64,000 bases of DNA. It comes from Kocuria sp. (lineage in GTDB: Bacteria > Actinomycetota > Actinomycetes > Actinomycetales > Micrococcaceae). Under the pieces are notes generated by a model. It had not been told where the DNA came from and made no database searches. It saw only the letters and a program-made list of their open reading frames with translations. The translations under genes and the position numbers were made by a program. The number at the start of each line of letters is the position of its first letter. The first letter of the stretch is position 1. The DNA lies in the NCBI GenBank assembly GCA_030524035.1, contig JAUNHG010000004.1, positions 85,363-149,362 on the forward strand. The letters run 5' to 3'. Positions 9,472 through 18,073 of this stretch are shown piece after piece.

Positions 9472-10244
9472 TTCCTACAGGAAGCTTCGATAGCTGGGTA
9501 AGTGGCCATGAAAGCCAACGCAAACCTTCCAAGCCCCATAACCTTTGCATTAGCTACATGGAAGCCGCCCATAGCAATCAACGCCGTTGTGCGGGTAATG
9601 GGGTGAAGGGAGAGTATCGGGAATGTCGATTCAATGAAGACTGTCGACCAGCTGAGTGCCTCGCTCATCCATGGGTGAGCCCGGAGAACTTTATAGAGGC
9701 CTTCATGCCCATAGGTTTCAGTCCTTACAACCCTCTCCACAGCTCTCCCATTACGCCAGTCGGCTCCAAGCAGCTTTACAACCCCGCTGGTAAAATAACT
9801 CAGGGTGGTCTGAGCAGCTATGAAACTTACGGCAAGGTCGGCATTCCTTGCCTTGTCGGTTCTCCCGAGAGCTGCTGCGCCGTGAATTAAACACGTCATC
9901 TGATCGGCACCATCAGAACCGTTTATGGTAAATCTCCCCAAGCCGATTTAATTAAAGAATATAAATGCACTTGAGCCTTGGCGGACCGAATTGGGTAGTT
10001 TAGGGAAAAGAAGCGTAACACACGCCATGATTCGAGCCAGTAAAAGCCCCTGAACTACACCAGGGCGAGATACGGCAGTCTCAAAAGAAGAAGATTTAAC
10101 AAATCCGAGAATGTACTTAGAATCCGGCCAATAGTTAATCCCTCCATACTCACGCTCGCTATTTCTAATAGCCTCTGCCGTCGAGAGTATCTGAGTGAAA
10201 GCCGCAAGGGATTCAGCAATAGCCAAGGGACGAACTGCATTCAA
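9456..10244 (-). pseudogene. SdpB/HTTM-like membrane protein interrupted by an in-frame TAA
   Basis: Two reading frames, 10244-9948 and 9947-9456, lie in the same phase and are separated by one TAA (9948-9950). Read through, they give about 262 residues with the HTTM (horizontally transferred transmembrane) layout: several membrane helices and the diagnostic NGSDGADQM box shortly after the stop, where HTTM/SdpB proteins carry a GGDQ-type motif. The start is TTG 10244 with AGGAGG 8 nt upstream. The only restart after the stop is a TTG at 9941 with no ribosome-binding site. SdpB acts with SdpA in toxin maturation, so the break probably disables the system unless the codon is read through or is a sequencing error. 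Confidence 0.65.
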
Positions 10245-10321
10245 GTTGACAACCTCCTGGGCAAGTCAGGCCACTTGGTGGCCGAAACAGGTCCAGCTCC
10301 GGCCACCAAGCAATTTAATAT

Positions 10322-10537
10322 TCAGCGACGCTGAGTTCTTCCGCAATTCCGGAAACAGCCTTTGACCGCTCTCTGGCCTGCCTTCACTACGTGCGGGGTA
10401 GCACGAGCCGTGAGCACAGCTGCAGCAGCCGGAGTGGCAGTCATCGGCACAAAAGAAAGTTCAACGAATTCACCATTCGCAGCCGGAATACGACCGGCTG
10501 CTTGATCTGAATTCACAACCTTAACAAGCAGATCCAT
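10322..10537 (-). CDS. 71-residue candidate antimicrobial-peptide precursor
   Basis: The longest frame starts at 10654, but the ATG at 10537 has an excellent AAGGAG 9 nt upstream, so the product is 71 residues. It begins MDLLVKVVNSDQAAGR, has an Ala-rich hydrophobic middle (VPMTATPAAAAVLTA) and ends in a basic stretch (VKAGQRAVKGCFRNCGRTQRR is 21 long; the key part is GCFRNCG) with two cysteines in a CxxxC spacing. It is the first gene of the Sdp-like operon, where the toxin gene would be expected. A disulphide is known in the B. subtilis SDP toxin. I recognise no family, so the toxin role is inferred from position, size and charge. Confidence 0.55.
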   Translation of the reverse strand: MDLLVKVVNSDQAAGRIPAANGEFVELSFVPMTATPAAAAVLTARATPHVVKAGQRAVKGCFRNCGRTQRR

Positions 10538-10584
10538 GGTCAGAGACTCCTTCTCTAATTGCTTGAGATGCCAGTTTCCAGTGG

Positions 10585-10633
10585 CCTCGAGTTCGAAGCC
10601 CCTGGTGAACAGCACCAGTGTAGTGACTCGAGG
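10585..10633. promoter_or_regulatory. Nested dyad in the leader of the Sdp-like operon
   Basis: An outer inverted repeat CCTCGAGT (10585-10592) / ACTCGAGG (10626-10633) encloses an inner one, CTGGTG (10602-10607) / CACCAG (10613-10618). It lies 48 bases upstream of the peptide start. On the minus strand it overlaps and follows a possible -10 box (TACACT, 10617-10622) whose -35 would be TTGACG (10642-10647) at a long 19-bp spacing. It may be an operator or a structured mRNA leader. The promoter assignment is weak. Confidence 0.35.
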
Positions 10634-10654
10634 CAACCTATCGTCAATGCTCAC

Positions 10655-11819
10655 AGTTAATTTATTTAAAAAATCAACCCGAGCAGCTCCCCTGCACTAG
10701 CCCGAGGCTGCAATTTCAGTCTGAAACTCTCATGCTTCACCGCTTTAAGACGCAGGGCAGTCAGTTTCATACCCAGAAGAAGTCATGCGATCAACAAGAA
10801 ACTTAAAAAAACGAAATAATCGAGTCACATAGTGACACACTCGGTCCACCACAACCGGTGGAAGTCAATGAGTAGCCTGCACCAGCCGGAAACACCTGAT
10901 TCACTGCACCGCCCCCCTTGGCCGACGCGTATGCCAAGCACGCATTGGAGATTAGTCTCGCCCGAGCAGATGGACACAATGAACCCTCTAGGCTCTTCTT
11001 CGAATCTCTCACTCGGACATTCGAGAGCTGCCCAAGGCGTTCGCCCTTCCGATATAAATCCCCCTACAGCCTGCTTATCCAGCCAATGTTGTAATTCCAT
11101 GCTCTGACTGGATCCGCTCAGGGATAGTGGACCAACTCCCGCTTGCGGACGACAATCGCCGCTTCTCAAACCAGACCCGTGTTGGCACACAAGACGGGCA
11201 TATATATCGTTAATCGCCATAAGCTGCCCATACGAGCTCTGGCCCTGCATCCGCTCAGACTCAACAACGATGATCTGGTGTTCTAATGCGCGTCACATAT
11301 GGTGGACATGCGCTAGACATCAATGACTAATATAAAGCAGCCAGAGCAGCAAACGAGAGGAGATTCAAGTTAGACATTGTTGGTTGACAGTCAGTGATCG
11401 CAACGCAGGAAATGTTCAAGTTTTTCACGTTGGTATTATGCCAGATGATAGAAATACCATAAGTGTCGAGCTCACCTAGAACGAAATATAAAAATCAAGG
11501 AAGTCAAGAAAAACCACACCGCAAGGAAACGGTACCCAAAAATGCAAACCTGTTGAGGGCATGTAACACAAATCGCTGTTTTAAAATTTTCTCCTGGCTA
11601 GATAAAAACGGGTATATACGCAAGCCAGCGAAGTGGTTACCGACAACTTATGAATTAGCTCTTTTAAAGATTCAGTTAGAGGTTTCGCAAACAAGCACAT
11701 CGAACACGCACCCAAGGCATCGTTGAGCTACTGAACGCTGACTTCCCAAGCCCATCAGGGCAGACACCATAAGTGTGCCCACCCCCTGCGACCACACCTA
11801 TCTGAAGGTTTGCTAGGTT
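10655..11819. other. Accessory A/T-rich region without a supported gene
   Basis: About 1.2 kb with no convincing gene. Minus-strand frames at 10825-11250 (141 residues, rich in Cys and Trp) and 10803-11012 (69 residues, ending in a Cys/Gly/Ser-rich stretch) overlap each other in different phases and lack ribosome-binding sites. They may be decayed coding sequence, possibly a lost regulator or immunity gene of the neighbouring operon. A plus-strand frame at 11463-11726 is Lys/Thr/Asn-rich with no start signal. The base composition differs from the flanking backbone genes, which supports foreign origin. Confidence 0.4.
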
Positions 11820-11839
11820 CTAGTGCTTGTTAACACTAG
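11820..11839. promoter_or_regulatory. Inverted repeat upstream of the BCCT transporter
   Basis: CTAGTG (11820-11825) and CACTAG (11834-11839) form a perfect 6-bp inverted repeat with an 8-base A/T-rich centre, 45 bases before the transporter ATG. It sits where a promoter or operator would be expected. No matching regulator gene is nearby. Confidence 0.3.
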
Positions 11840-11884
11840 CTATGCGGTCCATCTCATGCAGTGGTCGCTTCCATAGGAGAACTT

Positions 11885-13753
11885 ATGAGCACGCCAGACA
11901 GTGCCCAACAACATTTACTCTCCCAACTCAAGGAATCCTTAACTCGTCCTCCGCTGGAAACCCGGGAAGGTTTGGACAAAGTGGTTTTCGGCATCGCCGG
12001 GGCCCTAGCCGTCGCCTTCGTGACATGGGGGTTTATCAGTCCCAGTAGCCTCGGGACTGTTTCGTCCCAAGCATTGGCCTGGACTATGAGCAACTTCGGG
12101 TGGCTATTTGTCATCGCAGCCACACTGTTTGTGGTGTTTGTGGTGTTTGTGGCGCTATCCCGCTTTGGTCACATTCCCTTGGGGCACGACGGTGAGACCC
12201 CTGAGTTCCGCACCAGTTCCTGGATCGCCATGATGTTCGCAACGGGCATGGGCATCGGGTTGATGTTCTACGGCGTGGGTGAGCCCTTATGGTTTTATAT
12301 GTCTCCCCCGCCGGGCACAGTTGATGCCCAGTCCGTGGAAGCAGCTGCCACCGCCATGGGCACCACTTTGTTCCACTGGACGCTTTACCCCTGGGCCATG
12401 TACGCCCTGGTCGGATTAGGCATGGCATACGGAACGTTCCGACTCGGCCGGTCCCAGTTGTTTTCCTCCATGTTCACCTCACTATTTGGCTACAAAGCCG
12501 TCAACGGTGTGGGCGGGCGGATCATCAACATTCTGGCCATCGCTGCCACGTTATTTGGTTCCGCCTGTTCATTGGGGTTGGGCGCGCTGCAGATCGGCGG
12601 CGGGTTACAGGCCACCGGTCTTTTTGAACAAGTCAACTCCGTGGTGTTGGTGGGCATCATTGCGGTACTGACCGCAGGGTTTGTGGCGTCTGCGGTGTCT
12701 GGGGTGGCCCGGGGTATCCAGTGGTTATCCAACATCAACATGGTGCTGGCTGTTGTGCTGGCTGTCATCGTGTTCATCGGCGGCCCCACCCTGTTTATTT
12801 TGAATATCATCCCCTCAGCTATTGGCGATTTCGTCTCCGAACTACCAGCTATGGCCTCACGCACCTCCGCTGTAGGCGACGAAGACGTCGCTGCGTGGTT
12901 GTCGTCCTGGACTATCTTTTATTGGGCGTGGTGGATTTCATGGACCCCGTTTGTGGGCATGTTCATTGCCCGAATCTCGCGAGGTCGTACGGTACGCCAG
13001 TTCATCGCGGGGGTCATGTTTGTGCCTTCTGTGGTGTCCTTGATGTGGTTCGCGATTTTCGGTGGTGGAGCGATTGGTTTGCAGGAGCGGGCTGAACGCG
13101 CCGGGGATACTTCGGCCATGCTGTCTCAGCAAACCCCCGACGGCCCGGACATTAATTTTGACGTGGTGCTTTTTGACCTACTCAACGCCCTACCTGTTCC
13201 ACAAGTGATCACCATCATCCTGATGGTCCTGGCGGTACTGCTGGTAGCAATTTTCTTCATCACTGGGGCGGATTCCGCTTCCATTGTGATGGGTGGGATA
13301 TCGGAGAACGGTTCTGTTGAACCTTCGAAAGGGTCCGTAATTTTCTGGGGCGTGGCCACCGGCGCGGTGGCTGCCGCCATGCTCTTGGCTGGTGGGTCTG
13401 ACCCTAGCCAGGCACTGAGTGGTTTACAGAACATCACCATCGTGTCCGCTTTGCCGTTTGTGGTGGTCATGTTGTTGTTATGTGTGGCGGTGTATAAGGA
13501 TCTCAGTAGTGATCCGCTGGTGTTGCGTCATCAGCTGGCCCGTCAGGTTCTGGTGGATTCAGTCACCACAGCCACCAGCGGCACGGGTGCTGAGGACATT
13601 GAAACCATTGCGCTGCAAACGGCCACCGCACATACGGGGCAGATTCCCGTGGTGATCGCACAGGAAGGTGATGTGAAAATCACCAGCAAGACATTGGGCA
13701 CCCCCCAATCCGCTCCGCACCAGGACAATCACCGGAATCAGGACCCGGAATAA
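11885..13753 (+). CDS. BCCT family transporter (betaine/choline/carnitine type)
   Basis: A 622-residue membrane protein of the BCCT family, secondary carriers that import quaternary-ammonium compounds such as glycine betaine or ectoine with Na+ or H+. The signature region FYWAWWISWTPFVGMFIARISRGRTVRQF is clear (the core is WAWWISWTPFVG), as is the glycine-rich ATGMGIGLMFYGVGEPL in the early part. Twelve membrane segments are expected. A polar C-terminal tail of about 90 residues could act in osmosensing, as in BetP. The frame is open from 11861, but ATG 11885 has AGGAG at about 5 nt and gives the usual N-terminus. Substrate cannot be fixed from sequence alone. Confidence 0.9.
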   Translation: MSTPDSAQQHLLSQLKESLTRPPLETREGLDKVVFGIAGALAVAFVTWGFISPSSLGTVSSQALAWTMSNFGWLFVIAATLFVVFVVFVALSRFGHIPLGHDGETPEFRTSSWIAMMFATGMGIGLMFYGVGEPLWFYMSPPPGTVDAQSVEAAATAMGTTLFHWTLYPWAMYALVGLGMAYGTFRLGRSQLFSSMFTSLFGYKAVNGVGGRIINILAIAATLFGSACSLGLGALQIGGGLQATGLFEQVNSVVLVGIIAVLTAGFVASAVSGVARGIQWLSNINMVLAVVLAVIVFIGGPTLFILNIIPSAIGDFVSELPAMASRTSAVGDEDVAAWLSSWTIFYWAWWISWTPFVGMFIARISRGRTVRQFIAGVMFVPSVVSLMWFAIFGGGAIGLQERAERAGDTSAMLSQQTPDGPDINFDVVLFDLLNALPVPQVITIILMVLAVLLVAIFFITGADSASIVMGGISENGSVEPSKGSVIFWGVATGAVAAAMLLAGGSDPSQALSGLQNITIVSALPFVVVMLLLCVAVYKDLSSDPLVLRHQLARQVLVDSVTTATSGTGAEDIETIALQTATAHTGQIPVVIAQEGDVKITSKTLGTPQSAPHQDNHRNQDPE

Positions 13754-13824
13754 AGCGCGCTCACACCATAAGGTAGGACAACGAGTTCAGCTCTGCTCGA
13801 TGTTGATGGCCTACGCTGACCGGG

Positions 13825-14523
13825 ATGCCTGCATCCTCAGCACGGAAACCACGACACTCGAAGGGCCATACCCTCCGGAGTTTTACACGTCCACGCAGAC
13901 CACCGGCACAGCACCCCGGTGGGGGCGAAAGGGCACGTCGGCGTCGGGAGACCGCCGCAGCCCCTGGGTTTAGTCTGCGTGCACTCCGGGAAGGGTGGAT
14001 CAATCTGACCGCAGTGGTGCTGTTGGCTGTGGGCTCCACCGGCGCGGTGATTGACAACATGCACCCCACGTGCGCGGACCGCAATGGTGCGATCCCCCGG
14101 GAATGGGTGGACGATATTGTGGCGGCTTCTGAGGTTTCCGGAGTGTCCCCATCGGTGATTGCCGCGCAGCTGCACACGGAAAGCGGGTGGGACGCGGACG
14201 CGTACAGTCCGGCAGGTGCCCGTGGGATCGCTCAGTTCATGCCCGAAACTTGGGAAACCTACGGGGACGGTGACATCACAGATCCGGAGGCCTCTATCAG
14301 GGCACAGGGGTACTACCTCAAGGATTTGCGTTCGATGATTGCCGAGCTGGAACCGGCTGACAAGCAGAAGGAAACCGAACTCGTGTTAGCTTCCTATAAC
14401 GCCGGCCCCACGGTGATACTGGAGCAAAAAGGGGTGCCGAATTACCCGGAAACCCAAAAGTACATCGCCCAGATCAACGAACTCGCTGGAACCCGTTACG
14501 CCAACGTGTGCGCAGCGCAGTGA
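13825..14523 (+). CDS. Secreted or anchored lytic transglycosylase (SLT domain)
   Basis: A 232-residue protein: a basic, Pro/Arg-rich N-terminus of about 55 residues, a hydrophobic segment (INLTAVVLLAVGSTGAVI) and then an SLT fold. The catalytic region is visible as AAQLHTESGWDADAYSPAGA (Glu followed by SGW), then ARGIAQFMPETW and LASYNAGP, all standard for goose-lysozyme-like transglycosylases that cut peptidoglycan. It follows the BCCT gene by 71 bases on the same strand. It ends 66 bases before the gdh fragment, with which it is convergent. The exact start within the basic N-terminus is uncertain. Confidence 0.85.
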   Translation: MPASSARKPRHSKGHTLRSFTRPRRPPAQHPGGGERARRRRETAAAPGFSLRALREGWINLTAVVLLAVGSTGAVIDNMHPTCADRNGAIPREWVDDIVAASEVSGVSPSVIAAQLHTESGWDADAYSPAGARGIAQFMPETWETYGDGDITDPEASIRAQGYYLKDLRSMIAELEPADKQKETELVLASYNAGPTVILEQKGVPNYPETQKYIAQINELAGTRYANVCAAQ

Positions 14524-14589
14524 CCCGGGTGGGGGCAGTGGAAGTGTGGCCTATTTACGCTGACGGTTAGCCGGCGCATTCCTGTTGGC

Positions 14590-16634
14590 TTAGTCCTGAA
14601 CTGCGGCCCGCATGGCACGCAAAATTACGGACAGCGCCGCCAGATCATCCGTGGAATCATTGGTACCCCTACCTACAGCGCTCTCCATCACAGAACGCAA
14701 CCGGGATAGCTGAGCTTCGTACGCTGACTCCCATGCCTGCACATGTTTTTCCGGTGTATCCCCCTCCATACGTAAAGCCTGCGCCACCATGGACACAACC
14801 ATGGAGTACACATCCTCCCGCAGAGAGATCCGGGCTAAGGACTCCCACCGCGTGCTCTGCGATAAACCGCTAATCCGCTCCAATAATGAGGCAATACCAA
14901 AACGGTCATACAACAGGAAGTACACCCGCCCCACCAACTCCACATCAACACCGGCCTGCGAACCCAACCGCACCACATCCAACAAAGGATATGAATCCAA
15001 CATCCGAGACCATTCACGGGCCACCCCCTCCGGGACCCCCTGGTCCAACGCAGCCGCTAGTAGCTCATCATCACGAACTTGGGCCTGCTGCCCCAACAGC
15101 ACAGTGTCCGCGCCACGCAACTGAGCCACCGGGGCGTATCTCTGAACCACATCCCCCACAGGGTTGGACGTCTCCCCCCTACTGATCAACCACCGCACGG
15201 ACCGGTCCACCAGCCTGCGCTGGTCCTGCAGCATCTGAACCCACAGCTCCGTCGGAATTTCTGCCGGTAAATGCGCCACTTGATCCAGATAAGAATCGAC
15301 GGCAAAGATCTCTACAGTGGCCAGAAATGCTTTCGCTAACTCAACGGGAGTGCAGGAAGTTTCGTCCATGGCACGGAACGCAAAGGACGCACCACCCACG
15401 TTGATCATGTGATTAGCCACCATGGTGCATAAAATTTGACGTCGCAACGGGTGATTCTGTAAATCCGCCCCAAAACGTTCCACCACAGGAGCTGGGAAAT
15501 AGGCCTCCACCGCGGCGGAAGTCCACGGATCATCCGCCAAATCAGAACGAATTAAAGCTTCCGATAACTGAATTTTGGCGTATGCGGTCAACACAGAAAG
15601 CTCCGGGGAGCTCATGGTTTCCCCCGCCGCTATACGTTGCTCCATCGCCTCCGTGTCTGGCAAGAATTCAATAGACCGATCCAAATCCGCAGTTTCCGTT
15701 AACCACTCCATGAGTCGTTCATAAGTCACCAAGTAATCGGCAGATTTCCAACGATCCACCGTGAGCGTCACGTTTTGGGCCACGTTAGTGCGCAAAACAA
15801 GACCCGCGACATCACCGGTCATGGACTCAATAAACTCCGCACGGTCGTCAGCTGCCAAGCGCCCCGCAGTCACCATCCGATCCACCAGGATCTTGATGTT
15901 AACCTCGCGGTCTGACGATTCCACACCACCGGAGTTATCAATGGCATCTGTATTGATCAGCACCCCGTTATTGGCTGCTTCAATTCGACCCAACTGAGTG
16001 GCTCCCAGATTGCCGCCTTCGCCCACAACTTTGACGCGCAGCTGCTCGCCGTCCACTCGAATAGCATCATTGGCTTTATCCCCCACATCCGCATGGGACT
16101 CACCAGAACCTTTGATATAGGTGCCAATACCACCGTTATAAAACAAGTCCACCGGGGCTTGCAGAATCGCACGGATAAAGTCAATGGGTGATAGCTGCGT
16201 GGTGGACTCCGGCAAATCCAAAGCCTGACGGACTTCAGCAGAAATCGGCACAGACTTGGACTGGCGCGAATATACCCCACCTCCATGGGAAATTTTCTGA
16301 GGGTCATAGTCTTGCCACGACGACCTAGATAAATGAAACAACCGCTGACGTTCTAGGTACGACACCGCCGGGTCCGGGTTAGGATCCACAAAAATATCCC
16401 GATGATCAAAAGCCGCCACTAGTTTGATGTGCTCGGAAAGCAGCATCCCGTTACCGAACACATCCCCAGACATATCCCCCACACCCACCACGGTGAAATC
16501 CTGGGTCTGAGTATCATGACCCAGCTCAAAGAAGTGCCGCTTGACCGACTCCCACGCACCACGCGCGGTAATACCCATCGCCTTGTGGTCATAACCAACC
16601 GACCCACCCGAAGCAAAAGCATCCCCCAACCAGA
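14590..16634 (-). pseudogene. Truncated second copy of the 3' part of gdh
   Basis: This minus-strand frame encodes the same roughly 680 residues as the C-terminal part of the full NAD-GDH at 24740-29647, with no difference that I found. It lacks the N-terminal regulatory half and much of the catalytic domain. Upstream, identity stops at 16634 and the frame runs on to 16710 through foreign codons; MLKIVDEEVRARAV resembles the start of an IS3-type OrfA, so a chimeric 706-residue frame exists. Its stop is TAA, while the full copy ends in TGA. It cannot make active dehydrogenase. It is best read as one arm of the 2-kb direct repeat that bounds the 16.6-24.7 kb cargo. Confidence 0.85.
14592..16634. 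repeat. 2,043-bp direct repeat, copy 1
   Basis: Matches 24742-26784 base for base as far as I could read, with a constant offset of 10,150. The match breaks at the last base of the stop codon on the left and inside the GDH catalytic region on the right. Homologous recombination between the copies would remove a 10,150-bp circle and leave one full gdh. Confidence 0.9.
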
Positions 16635-16888
16635 CCGCCCGGGCACGCACCTCCTCATCGACAATCTTCAGCATGACTGCACCCTCCCAAAACTCAAACG
16701 GATACGACATGAAACCCCGGACGCTTTACCTCCGCGGCACCGCCCGCGGGTTCTCCTCAACCTCGCCCGCTGCCTACCCAACACAGGCGACTTGAGGCCC
16801 TCATCCACTCATCCCTGCGAGAACCCTCAATGGTGCGGTTTTAGGGCTCGCGAATAACCCCCTATAGAGTCAAAAGCTTCATGGTGCA

Positions 16889-18073
16889 CTACCGCAATTT
16901 AACCATCGAGGCCAGGCCGACAAGTGCTGCACCGATGCACACTACGATAACGACATAGGGAGAAATACCAATTACCAAAAGGCTGAAAATTGGGGAAATG
17001 CAGCTAATCGTGCCAATGATAGCATTCAAATTGCCCATTGTTTTTGATTTGAATTTTACGTCATCATGATCGGAAATTAAGGCGGATGCCGCTGGCTGGA
17101 CCAACCCGAATCCAACCCCGACTATCGCGCACCCAATCACAACCACCAAAGCACTAGATAGTGCCGAAATCATCAGAATTAATCCCACACTCATAGTTAC
17201 CAGCCCCAAATTGGCAACGGTCCAAGCGTTAAGACTGGAAAAACTTCTGATATACACCTGAGCTGCAATTGATAGAAATGCGCAAACCGCAAGCGACGAA
17301 GCTGCCCACCTTGAATCGGAGCCACCAACCGCATGCTCAAATAAAAAGCTATTTGAGTATATTAATAAATTTAGTATTAAGAACACGGCTGCCGCAGGCA
17401 GGTAGCGAACACTGCCACCAATTGAAAGCATCGATTTCCCTGAGGATGAATCTGCGGGAAATGATCTTTCGAACGCATGTTCGTCTCTGAATTTAAAATT
17501 CAGTATAAAATTTACTCCCATTAAAATCGCCGTGAATGAGAAATATATGACTGGAGCCCTAGGGGCAATTATGGCCACGAGGAGAGACGATGCAATCACC
17601 GCAGCGCTTTGCGCCATTCCCATCATGGCAAAAATCTGCATTCTCCCCGAAATTGAATCAACGACGCTGACTACGTAGATTTGTCCAATAGTAAGGGGGG
17701 CAGATAGGCCAAACCCAAACATTGCCCCCCTTAATAAAAAGCATAACCAAAGGAACTTTTCATCGCCTTTCACATCAGCATACATTAACAATATCAAAGC
17801 AAATCCCACTGCACCAACAAGGCAGATGAAGTAGCCCACTAGTAGCGCGCCCTTATAGCCCCAAATCCGAGAGAATTTGACCCAAGCTGGCACGCCAATA
17901 ATCGCAGCAGCTGCCGTTGTTGTCGAAAGCAGCCCCAATTGCACCTGCGTAAATGAATAGTCACGGCTTATAGAGCTCATAAGCGGGTGCATTACACCAT
18001 GCGCTGCATGGTGTACAAAAATCCCACAAAGTAACAAAAACTTGTTTCGATCCAAGGGGATACTGCGCATCAT
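16889..18073 (-). CDS. MFS transporter
   Basis: A 394-residue protein with about twelve hydrophobic segments and the halves and loops of a major-facilitator carrier (for example WVKFSRIWGYKGALLVGY, a motif-A-like loop after the second segment). It overlaps the upstream acyltransferase gene by 4 nt (ATGA), so the two are co-translated and may export a product of that enzyme. The gene is clearly A/T-richer than the flanking gdh sequence, which fits an acquired segment. Substrate is unknown. Confidence 0.85.
   Translation of the reverse strand: MMRSIPLDRNKFLLLCGIFVHHAAHGVMHPLMSSISRDYSFTQVQLGLLSTTTAAAAIIGVPAWVKFSRIWGYKGALLVGYFICLVGAVGFALILLMYADVKGDEKFLWLCFLLRGAMFGFGLSAPLTIGQIYVVSVVDSISGRMQIFAMMGMAQSAAVIASSLLVAIIAPRAPVIYFSFTAILMGVNFILNFKFRDEHAFERSFPADSSSGKSMLSIGGSVRYLPAAAVFLILNLLIYSNSFLFEHAVGGSDSRWAASSLAVCAFLSIAAQVYIRSFSSLNAWTVANLGLVTMSVGLILMISALSSALVVVIGCAIVGVGFGLVQPAASALISDHDDVKFKSKTMGNLNAIIGTISCISPIFSLLVIGISPYVVIVVCIGAALVGLASMVKLR

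Noticed and set aside
10825..11250. 141-residue minus-strand frame upstream of the peptide operon
   Set aside because: No ribosome-binding site, no recognisable domain, and a competing frame overlaps it; kept only as an observation.
11463..11726. 87-residue plus-strand frame
   Set aside because: Low-complexity Lys/Thr/Asn composition, no start signal and no domain.
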